DNA of 23,318 nt. It comes from Pseudomonadota bacterium (lineage in GTDB: Bacteria; Myxococcota; Myxococcia; Myxococcales; Anaeromyxobacteraceae). A program made the position numbers and the translations under genes. The notes under the pieces were generated by a model. That model was given only the letters and a program-made list of their open reading frames with translations, had not been told where the DNA came from and did no database searches. Below are positions 15,511 to 22,610 of the stretch, piece by piece. Location of the stretch: positions 1-23,318 of the forward strand of contig JAEZXM010000456.1 in the NCBI GenBank assembly GCA_023419875.1, read 5' to 3'. Every line of letters begins with the position of its first letter. Position 1 is the stretch's first letter.

Positions 15511-17081
15511 CGCCGGTGGCGCTGCCCTACGACCGCACCCAGAGCACGTTCAAGACGGAGTCCTCTCCGGACGGCCAGGGCGGGAACAACGAGCTCCGGT
15601 TCGAGGACCAGGCTGGCGCGGAGCAGGTCTACGTCCACGGGCAGAAGGACGAGCTCATCGAGGTCGAGAACGACAAGACGCAGACCGTCCGCGGGAACGA
15701 GGAGCTCCGGGTGGAGAAGGACCGGAGCCGGACGGTGCGCGGGGAGCAGCTTCTCAGCGTGGACGGCGTGGACCGGAGCCGGATCGAGGGGAACCAGTCG
15801 CTGCTCGTGCAGGGTGAACGGAGGACGACGGTCCTCGGGAGCTTCGAGGAGATCGTCGGCGAGAACCAGAGCGTGCAGGTGGGCGGGACGCGGACGGTCG
15901 AGATCGCCGACCTCGCGGTGGAGAACGTGGGGGCCGGCGAGACGCTCACGGTGGGTGGCGGGTACACGGTGAACGTGGTGCTCGGGTCGAACGAGGCGGT
16001 GGGCGGGGCGAAGACCGTGCAGGTGGGGGGCGCGTCGATCGAGGCGGTCGGCGGCGTGCGCGACGAACGGGTGGGGGGCGACCGGGAGGCGAGCGCGGGC
16101 GGGGACTGGATCGCGGACGTGGACTCCTCGGCGCACGCGAGCGCGGACGAGGACGTGACGGAAGAGGTGCAGGGGCGTGCCGAGCTCGAGGCGACGGAGC
16201 CCGCGGCGGTGCTGAGCAGAGAGCAGGTCATCGAGGCGGAGCGGTTCACGCTCGTGGTCGGCGGGAGGAAGGTGCTCACGATCCAGAAGCCCGGGACCGT
16301 GCTCCTCTCCGGGGCGAGCGTCTCGGTGAACGGGAAGAAGATCACGCTCAAGGGGGCGTCGATTGCGAAGATCGGCCCCGCCGCCGCGGCGGCGGCGCAG
16401 GTGAAGATCGCGAAGGCGGAGGAGCTCCGGGCAGCGCGGGCGATCGCGGTGTTCACGCTCGTGGATCTCGACGGGCAGCCGCTGGTGCACCAGGCGTTCG
16501 AGCTCACGCCGTCGGACGGCGTCCTCCGGAAGGGCCGCACCAGCGCCGAGGGCAAGGTGATGATGCCGGTGCCGGAGGGCGACTACGAGGTCGTGTTCCC
16601 GAAGGTCGAGGGCGACGATCGGACGGAGAAGAACCCGAAACGCGGCGAGCGCGCGCGGAAGGACGCGCAGCGGATCGAGCGAGGGAAGAAGGTGCGCCTG
16701 GCGACGGACAAGGCGCACGTGCTCGAGCTGCCGGAGCGGGTGGGGATGACGATCGCGTTCCTGTTCGAGCCGGACCGCGAGAGCGAGTGGCCGAAGTTCG
16801 TGCTGGAGAGCGAGGACGGAGCGTATCGGGAGGAGCTGTCGCCGAAGGATGATCTGGTGAAGGGGGATCGGTTCCTGCAGCTCAGGTTCACGGGGATGAT
16901 GGCGGGGCGGACGTACCGGCTGACGCGCTGGAACTCCGAGGCGCAGCACGAGATCGTGTTCGCGAACGCGTCATACGACGAAATTGTCGATCGGGACCGC
17001 TCGTTCGAGGCGGAGCACGTCGAGACGTTCCAGTTCGCGACGGGGGCGCTGCGCGGCAAAACACGGTCCGGCGACGAGTAG
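14115..17081 (+). CDS. vgrG: T6SS spike protein VgrG, second copy with C-terminal extension
   Basis: 988 residues; ATG 7 bases after the first vgrG. The gp27-like part is about 1-365 (RVFQGMSAVEVVKAVI type motif, KRELCVQYRETDLAFVSRLL). The OB domain is about 369-465 (VVGPPGEEIHPDRYGRIKVQ, FHWDRKGRRDD, SAWVRLAQSWAGPAMG). The repeat needle is about 515-745. After an alanine-rich hinge (about 755-765) the protein continues for more than 200 residues. The first part (about 775-835) is a transthyretin / carboxypeptidase-regulatory-like sandwich with FTLVDLDGQPLVHQAFELTP, SAEGKVMMPVPEGDYEVVFP. A basic linker follows, then an unassigned region with PERVGMTIAFLF, FLQLRFTGMMAGRTYRL and a Phe-rich end. 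I see no toxin motif in the tail. The extension probably docks the effector encoded 14 bases downstream; the extended-spike class is known, this role is inferred. Confidence 0.94.
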   Translation: MARGERVTFALVVGDLGEGEVAVRRVVGVEELSRPFRFEVELVPVSGEPLEHASWVGGEAVLSIRRPDGAERWVHGMCATAELVRMDAERPWYRVVLVPRLALLEEVQDSRVFQGMSAVEVVKAVIGEHDVAFRDALSGGYPKRELCVQYRETDLAFVSRLLEEEGITYSFEHECDGHTMVLADAPSSFPELASGALPFRQEAGPEADEEHVFTLARSVGAVTSKVTLRDYDFERPYQDVTQSAGSGAPEHYEHPSRNVRLSETRRLAGVRLERLRFGDETWDGAGTAIGLAPGSVFEVEGHPLHTPLALSVGQRSGPESKGVRLVAVRVEHEGRQQTSAGDAEHIESTYRNRFLAAPASRPYRPEARTRRGLVTGPQTATVVGPPGEEIHPDRYGRIKVQFHWDRKGRRDDTASAWVRLAQSWAGPAMGAVVTPRVGQEVLVRFLEGDPDRPIITGAIYNGQNPPPVALPYDRTQSTFKTESSPDGQGGNNELRFEDQAGAEQVYVHGQKDELIEVENDKTQTVRGNEELRVEKDRSRTVRGEQLLSVDGVDRSRIEGNQSLLVQGERRTTVLGSFEEIVGENQSVQVGGTRTVEIADLAVENVGAGETLTVGGGYTVNVVLGSNEAVGGAKTVQVGGASIEAVGGVRDERVGGDREASAGGDWIADVDSSAHASADEDVTEEVQGRAELEATEPAAVLSREQVIEAERFTLVVGGRKVLTIQKPGTVLLSGASVSVNGKKITLKGASIAKIGPAAAAAAQVKIAKAEELRAARAIAVFTLVDLDGQPLVHQAFELTPSDGVLRKGRTSAEGKVMMPVPEGDYEVVFPKVEGDDRTEKNPKRGERARKDAQRIERGKKVRLATDKAHVLELPERVGMTIAFLFEPDRESEWPKFVLESEDGAYREELSPKDDLVKGDRFLQLRFTGMMAGRTYRLTRWNSEAQHEIVFANASYDEIVDRDRSFEAEHVETFQFATGALRGKTRSGDE

Positions 17082-17095
17082 GGGCAGGAGGGAAG

Positions 17096-20000
17096 ATGGG
17101 CCAGGCCAAGGTGTATCAGACGGTCGTCGTGCTGCGGCAGATCGACCGGCTCCTGGATTACAGCCGAAACGTTCTGGACGACCTCGATGACAAGGATTTC
17201 GACGTTCGCGAGACGGACGAGTTTCCGGTCGAGAACGTGCGGTCGTTCCTGTGGAGGGAGAAGGGGACGCTGAGGCGGGTCTTCGGACTCCTGTTCGACG
17301 GTGATGTGGCCCACTACTTCGACGAGGGGTCCAACGTCGTAAAGATCCCCAAGGGAAAACCGCGATACACGGAGGTCCTCCAGGCAGAGGTCGGGACCGA
17401 CGTCGAGAACTCCCACTATCGATCGTTCGACCGGGCCGCTTCGAGCGTCATCCCCGACGGCCACTACGTATACGTGTTTCAGTGCGCCAACGGCGAAGGC
17501 AAGCCGAGCCACGGGGCCGCGCCACGCCTGTACGCGGAGCTCAGGTTCGAGGGCGGAAAGTTCCGGCGCATGTCGCCAACGCAGTGGGCGAGGAGCAAGC
17601 AGGACTGGGAGCGACTGAAGGCCGCTGATTGGCAGGGGGACGAGCAAGAACGGAAGATCCCGAATGACGCTCGGCTCGAAGAAGAGACCGAACTCCTGCT
17701 CGACCTCCACGCAACGAGCGAGAAGGGGCTCACGGTCTGGAACCCTCCGAGCAAGCCAGGTGCTCCCCCTTCTCCCGCATCTGCTCACTATTTCTTCTAC
17801 CTCGCCGAGCGGCAGCTTCCGTGGGACGGGATCGAACGGATCAAGGCCAACCTGGGAGGACGCGCGGTCCGCCTCTACGACTGGCTCTACACGGACTTCT
17901 GCACGAGCAAGGCCGATCTCGGGAACTCGGCGGCCTGGCAGACGCTCGTGCCGAAGAACTTCGGTATGCACGTGGAGCTCCGGCCGCAGCCCGACCTTTC
18001 AAGGTACCAGAACGGCCCCATCTACTTTGTTCTTCACCTGCCGAACGTGATGAAGGAGACGGACGAGCGCGCCACTGCGTACATCAACGCGCTCGGCCAG
18101 ATCCTGCCCGACATCGTCAACAAGCCTCCTCCCGAGGACACGGACAAGAAGCTCGCGCTGGCGCGGACCATCGACGTCCTCACCAGGAACGACGAGAAAC
18201 TTCGCGAACTGGTGAAGAAGAAGCTCTTCCCGGTGATCTATCCGGACGTGAATGCCCCGGGTGACGGGACCACGTACGCCTATCGCCGACTTGCCGTCAT
18301 CCACAGCTGCGCGCGTGAGCTCATGGAGTGGATGGGGATGGCGACGCGCCGAATCGGGACGATGGCATTCTGGGACCACCAGCCGCTCAAGACGAAGATG
18401 ATGGTCGCGAGCAACTGGATTCGGGAGGAGTCCTCTCCGCCATCCTGCACCTTCTCGGATGCCGCAGACGACTACCTGCATGCCCCTGAAGAAACCCGGA
18501 GCTACATCGCCGACACGTACGTGACCAAGGCGATGGCTTACCTGTCGCAGACCGCCGCCGGGCAGGTCTTCCTGGACAAGACCCTTCAGCTGAATCTCGG
18601 GAAGGACGAGCCCAGGAAGGTCGACGGACGACAGGTGCGGGAGCTCGTCGCCGGTGACGGAGGGCTCTCGCTCGTCCTCTCGCTTCTCAAGGACTTCAAC
18701 AAGGACACCAAGGCCGGAGCTCTGGCGATCAAGACCGCGCTCAGCGTCTACACCAATCCCTGGTTGCGGTACGCGGGGAACAAACACGCGCGCGCGGAGA
18801 TCGAGAAGTGGGTCACGAGGCGCGGTCGGGCCGGCCGTTTGACGTTTGTCGACCTCGAGAAGAACGGAGAAATGAAGTGGCGGTTGGGGGACAAGAAGCT
18901 TCACCTCGACGAGTCGAAGAAGGCTGCAAGGATCGCGGGCGGGGTGCAGTCGGTGCTCACGCTGCGTAGCGCGATCGACAACGCCGTGGGCATCCTGTCC
19001 AGCGCACAGAAGATAAAGGAGGGGCTAGCGAAGAACGACACGGAAGCAGTCGTGCGAGGTGCGGTGGACGCGACGGGCTCGGCGGTAGGTCTCGTCGAGG
19101 ATTGCGACACCCTGCGCCGCACGCTGACATCCGTGGCCAAGGGAAAGCCGCTCGCGAAGGCCCCCGCCTTCATCACGCCCCTATCCTACGTTGCGAGCGC
19201 GATCAGCGTCGGTACGGCAGGGTACGAGCTCCTCCAGGGGTTGGCCTGGAACGATGCCGGCGAGATCACCGGCAACTCCCTGAAGTTGGCCGCCGCGTGC
19301 GCTTCTCTCATCACCGTGACCGTCACCGGCGTTGGGACGCTGGGGCTCTCCCTCCTGATCACCGGGGTGGTGTGGCTCCTCAACTGGGTTGGGGACAAGG
19401 TCATCGAGCAGTTTCGGGAGCCCGCTCGGTTCCTGCGCGCGTGCGAGTTCGGCGAGCACGTCTCGTTCGTCGATGACATCAACGTGGCCGACAACATCCA
19501 CCGGCGCATAACCCAGGGCCAGTTCGGCGACGACAGCGCGTTGGTCGAGCAGCGCAAGATGCTACCGACCTGGACGACGCGTTACGACGAGCTTTGGCAA
19601 CGCGGATGGACCCCGAAACAGCAGCTCGCGGTCCTCGAAAGCGAGATCCTGTACCTGTTCCAACTCAAACAGCTTTGCCGCCTCGAGCGGGAGGGGTCCA
19701 GGCCCTCGGTGAAGGGCTTGCAGGCAGTGACGGTCGCGCTGGTCGTCAACCCCCGCTTCCCGCAATGCTTCGTCGCGGGATGGAACTGGTCGCTCACCGC
19801 CGGAAAGCTCCGGATCGAGGAACGTCATTCCCACGCCGTGCCGAACAACAAGAGTCCCTTCCAGGAAGTGTCCATACCCGAGGTGGAACTGGCCTGGGAC
19901 GCAGAGATCGAGGCGGGGCGCAAGCTTCACCAGTGGTATCGGGATCGGAAGTGGGGTTTCGTCATCGACCTTCACACCGTCGATCCGGCGGTGCGCGCCG

Positions 20001-20152
20001 AGCACGGGGGCGTCAACAATGGCCCGCAGATCGGGTACTACACGTGGATCGAGCTGACTGGGCAGCTCAGGCTCACGATCACGCCCACGCTGAGTGGCGA
20101 GAAGGAGCTAACGTTCGATAGGACCCTGAACCACTACTTCGTGGTTCGTTGA
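17096..20152 (+). CDS. Putative membrane-active T6SS effector, 1018 residues
   Basis: ATG preceded by GGAGGGAAG, 14 bases after the second vgrG. I do not recognise a named family. There is no signal peptide. The first about 600 residues are soluble and mixed, with tryptophan-rich patches and clusters of Lys/Asp. The region from about 630 to 770 is different: helical stretches IDNAVGILSSAQKIKEGL and AVVRGAVDATGSAVGLVED, a weakly hydrophobic stretch (about 690-715), then a long hydrophobic segment (about 732-768, AACASLITVTVTGVGTLGLS followed by LLITGVVWLLNWVGDKVI) that could form a helical hairpin. About 250 mostly soluble residues follow, ending in a beta-rich tail. This layout (large soluble region, internal hydrophobic hairpin, next to vgrG, followed by an exported protein) resembles pore-forming T6SS effectors such as VasX-like proteins. 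The role is an inference; no catalytic motif was seen. Confidence 0.7.
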   Translation: MGQAKVYQTVVVLRQIDRLLDYSRNVLDDLDDKDFDVRETDEFPVENVRSFLWREKGTLRRVFGLLFDGDVAHYFDEGSNVVKIPKGKPRYTEVLQAEVGTDVENSHYRSFDRAASSVIPDGHYVYVFQCANGEGKPSHGAAPRLYAELRFEGGKFRRMSPTQWARSKQDWERLKAADWQGDEQERKIPNDARLEEETELLLDLHATSEKGLTVWNPPSKPGAPPSPASAHYFFYLAERQLPWDGIERIKANLGGRAVRLYDWLYTDFCTSKADLGNSAAWQTLVPKNFGMHVELRPQPDLSRYQNGPIYFVLHLPNVMKETDERATAYINALGQILPDIVNKPPPEDTDKKLALARTIDVLTRNDEKLRELVKKKLFPVIYPDVNAPGDGTTYAYRRLAVIHSCARELMEWMGMATRRIGTMAFWDHQPLKTKMMVASNWIREESSPPSCTFSDAADDYLHAPEETRSYIADTYVTKAMAYLSQTAAGQVFLDKTLQLNLGKDEPRKVDGRQVRELVAGDGGLSLVLSLLKDFNKDTKAGALAIKTALSVYTNPWLRYAGNKHARAEIEKWVTRRGRAGRLTFVDLEKNGEMKWRLGDKKLHLDESKKAARIAGGVQSVLTLRSAIDNAVGILSSAQKIKEGLAKNDTEAVVRGAVDATGSAVGLVEDCDTLRRTLTSVAKGKPLAKAPAFITPLSYVASAISVGTAGYELLQGLAWNDAGEITGNSLKLAAACASLITVTVTGVGTLGLSLLITGVVWLLNWVGDKVIEQFREPARFLRACEFGEHVSFVDDINVADNIHRRITQGQFGDDSALVEQRKMLPTWTTRYDELWQRGWTPKQQLAVLESEILYLFQLKQLCRLEREGSRPSVKGLQAVTVALVVNPRFPQCFVAGWNWSLTAGKLRIEERHSHAVPNNKSPFQEVSIPEVELAWDAEIEAGRKLHQWYRDRKWGFVIDLHTVDPAVRAEHGGVNNGPQIGYYTWIELTGQLRLTITPTLSGEKELTFDRTLNHYFVVR

Positions 20153-20172
20153 GGCCGACTGAGGTGAAGATC

Positions 20173-21681
20173 ATGTGTGAGCGGGCCTCCACGCCGTCCC
20201 GCAATGCGGTCAAGAAGCCCCTCGCCCCTGGAGCGCTGCTGGTCACGCTTCTCGTCGCGTTCGCGCCTCTGGCGAGAGCTGCCGAGCCGACGCCTGCCAA
20301 GGGGAAGGCAGGATGGCGTGTCGAGGCCGAGCGGATCGGAACGCTAATCGACTCGAACACCGAGCCGGTACTGAGCCCCGACGGTCGCCGGTACGCGTAC
20401 CTGGACGGGAAGAACAAGAAGTGGGTGGTGGTCCTCGACGGACGGGTTGGTCCGGGCTACGACGAGATCGGCCAGAACACGCTCGTGTTCAGCCCGGACG
20501 GCAGACGGTTCGGGTACGTGGCCGGCCCGAAGGGCATCGCTTTCGCCGTGATCGACGGAGAGCCGGGGCCGGAGTTCCAGAACATCTCACTGCCGGTATT
20601 CAGCTCCGATTCGAAGCGTGTCGCCTATCTAGCGTTCCAGGGCGGCAGCTGGAGTCCCGTCATCGACGGGAAGAAGGAGCAGTTTTCGATCCGCTATGTG
20701 TCGGAAGCCCCGGTCCAGTTCAGCCGCGACGGGCGCCACCTTCTCTTCTTTGGCTGGGAGGAGAAGGAAGGGACGGAGGGCAGGATGTCCGTGGTCCTCG
20801 ACGGCAAGATCGTCGCGCGACATGAAGACGTCATGTTCGAGCGCTTGAGTCGGAAGGCGGATCGCCTTGTCTATGTGGCAGAGGACGATCACTTCGCCGT
20901 CATTGACAACGGAAAGCGAGGGCCGGAGTTCATGGGGATCTGGTCGCTCGAGCTCAGCCCCGACGAGCGGCGGGTTCTTTACACAGCGTCCGATCCGGAC
21001 GGCTGGCACGTGGTCGTTGACGGGAAGGTGGGACCCTCGTTCGAGGAGATCCGCGGTGCGGGCTTCAGCGCGGATAGCAGGCACTTCTCCTACCTCGGCA
21101 GGAAAGATGGCAAGTGGAGGGCCGTGGTCGATGGGAAGCTGGGGCCGCAGTTCGACGGGGCGGCGCTCTATCGCCGGATGCCAGGGGATCCCACCCGCGT
21201 TCACGCGATCACCTGGTCGGGCGGACGGTGGCATTCGACGTTGAACGGTCGTGTCCAGGCGAGCTGGGAGGGGCCGGAGGATGCGGTCGCTTACGAGCAG
21301 AGCAGCGAGGCCGATATTCGGGCATCCCGAAGGATCCTCCGGAATGGACCCGAGGTCTTCGTCTTCAGCCGCGACGGTAAGCGTGTCGCGCGTACGGTGA
21401 CGGTAGGCAGCAGGTTCCGGATCGACGTCGATGACGGCAAAGGCCCCGAGCTGAAGGACTTCGACATGGGGTCCATCACGTTCAGCGCAGACGGGAAGCA
21501 CGTCGCCTATCGCGGCGCACTCGGCCTGGGTTGGGCGGTCTACGTGGACGGAGCGCCGGGCCCGCTCGTCGACCGCATCTTTCCCCGGCGCCCGAAGTTC
21601 CAGCCCGATGGCAGCCTGGTGTATCTCGCCGCGGACGGTGATGAGTTGATGCGGGTACGGCACGTGCCCGTCAAGGAGTGA
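20173..21681 (+). CDS. Exported TolB/WD40-like beta-propeller protein, candidate immunity protein
   Basis: 502 residues from ATG 20173, preceded by GAGGTG six bases upstream; a TTG at 20149 overlapping the effector stop is a less likely start. The N-terminus is a clear signal peptide: a basic region with KK at 14-15, a hydrophobic core (about 20-33) and ARA at 34-36 before AEP. The rest is a series of about nine repeats of about 45 residues. Each has FSPDGRRxxY-, a Val/Ile strand, VVDGKxGP and a following aromatic, as in TolB / PD40-type propellers (for example FSADGKHVAYRGALGLGWAV, VVVDGKVGPSFEEI). It is adjacent to the putative membrane-active effector and is exported, which fits a periplasmic protector. 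A stop-to-stop hairpin separates it from the lipoprotein gene. Immunity is inferred. Confidence 0.72.
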   Translation: MCERASTPSRNAVKKPLAPGALLVTLLVAFAPLARAAEPTPAKGKAGWRVEAERIGTLIDSNTEPVLSPDGRRYAYLDGKNKKWVVVLDGRVGPGYDEIGQNTLVFSPDGRRFGYVAGPKGIAFAVIDGEPGPEFQNISLPVFSSDSKRVAYLAFQGGSWSPVIDGKKEQFSIRYVSEAPVQFSRDGRHLLFFGWEEKEGTEGRMSVVLDGKIVARHEDVMFERLSRKADRLVYVAEDDHFAVIDNGKRGPEFMGIWSLELSPDERRVLYTASDPDGWHVVVDGKVGPSFEEIRGAGFSADSRHFSYLGRKDGKWRAVVDGKLGPQFDGAALYRRMPGDPTRVHAITWSGGRWHSTLNGRVQASWEGPEDAVAYEQSSEADIRASRRILRNGPEVFVFSRDGKRVARTVTVGSRFRIDVDDGKGPELKDFDMGSITFSADGKHVAYRGALGLGWAVYVDGAPGPLVDRIFPRRPKFQPDGSLVYLAADGDELMRVRHVPVKE

Positions 21682-21691
21682 CGCTCACTCC
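21675..21691. terminator. Symmetric hairpin joining two convergent stop codons
   Basis: GGAGTGA (21675-21681) and TCACTCC (21685-21691) form a perfect 7-bp inverted repeat with a CGC loop. Each arm contains the stop codon of one of the two converging genes, and both proteins end in Glu. The 3-base gap between genes is entirely loop. No poly-T follows on either side, so it is a candidate bidirectional terminator of modest strength. Confidence 0.4.
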
Positions 21692-22587
21692 CTCGCCATC
21701 AACACCCGCGTCCACAGCGTCGGCGTCTCGGCCAGCAGGTCCGACCCCCACACCCGGAATACCGTCGTCCCCTCCGCCCGGCGGAAGAGGCGCTCGGGCG
21801 CGGTGGCGGTCCGGCCCTCGCGGTCGTGGACCGTGACGAGCTCCTGCATCCGCAGGCCGTCCGCCCCCGCGGAGAGCGACGCGTCCACGCGGTAGCGCCG
21901 CTCGCGGCCGCCGGCGAGCTTCTCGATCTCCTCGCGGGTGAGGTGGAGCCAGCCGGCGCCCAGGCAGGCGCCGGCGCCGTTGACGACGCGCGAGGGCTCG
22001 AAACGATTGCCCACGAGCGGCATCACCCGGGCCGAGCGCTCGCAGCTCGCGGCCTTCTCGCCTGCGCAGCGCTCCCCCTCGGCGACGAGGAGGAGCGAGC
22101 CTCCGGTGCGGAGGATCCCGAGCTTCGCTCGCTCGGGGTTGGCGCGGAGCGATCCGACCGCCTCGACCGTCAGCATCTGTCCGCGGGTCTCGACCAGGGC
22201 CACCGGGCCGAGCGCGTCGCCGCTCGCGTACCGGCTGGTGATGATCCACACGAGCCGGTGCGCGGGATCCACCTCCGTCACCACCACGTCAGCGTCGAGG
22301 ATCGGCCGGTCGGGCAGCATCGCGCGGGCGGTGCTCGGGTCGGAGCAGAGGACCGCGGGCGCTTCCCAGCGAACCTTACTCCCGGAGCAGTCGAGCGCCG
22401 GGGACGTGGCCCGGCGCGTCTGGGGGTCGTAGCCCTGGAGCAGGAGCTGCGTCCAGGCCTGCGCGTCGAGGGCCGCGCCCTCGCGCAGCGCGCCGCTGCA
22501 GACGGGCTCGCGGGGCCAGGGGTGCGGGAGCGACGCGCAGCCGGCGAGGGCCAGGAGGAGGACGAACGGTGTGGTGCGGGCGGTCAT
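21685..22587 (-). CDS. Outer-membrane-type lipoprotein, function unknown
   Basis: 300 residues from ATG 22587, 23 bases after the tagH stop. The N-terminus is a lipoprotein signal: MTARTTPFVLLLALAGC, with lipobox LAGC and the lipidated Cys at residue 17. Ala follows at +2, which fits sorting to the outer membrane. The mature part has several Cys residues (including those in SGSK- and GERC- contexts) that could form disulfides, and conserved-looking strands such as VWIITSRYASGDALGPVALV. No known domain is recognised. It is too long and too different to be TssJ. Its place directly downstream of tagH suggests a T6SS-associated or regulatory-sensing lipoprotein. An in-frame upstream extension overlaps tagH and is rejected. 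Confidence 0.8.
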   Translation of the reverse strand: MTARTTPFVLLLALAGCASLPHPWPREPVCSGALREGAALDAQAWTQLLLQGYDPQTRRATSPALDCSGSKVRWEAPAVLCSDPSTARAMLPDRPILDADVVVTEVDPAHRLVWIITSRYASGDALGPVALVETRGQMLTVEAVGSLRANPERAKLGILRTGGSLLLVAEGERCAGEKAASCERSARVMPLVGNRFEPSRVVNGAGACLGAGWLHLTREEIEKLAGGRERRYRVDASLSAGADGLRMQELVTVHDREGRTATAPERLFRRAEGTTVFRVWGSDLLAETPTLWTRVLMARE

Positions 22588-22610
22588 GGGTTTGGGTTCC
22601 TCGTGCGGGC

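Noticed and set aside
14784..16949. 721-residue minus-strand open frame opposite the second vgrG
   Set aside because: Low-complexity His/Arg/Leu-rich shadow of VgrG codons, with no recognisable motif or ribosome binding site.
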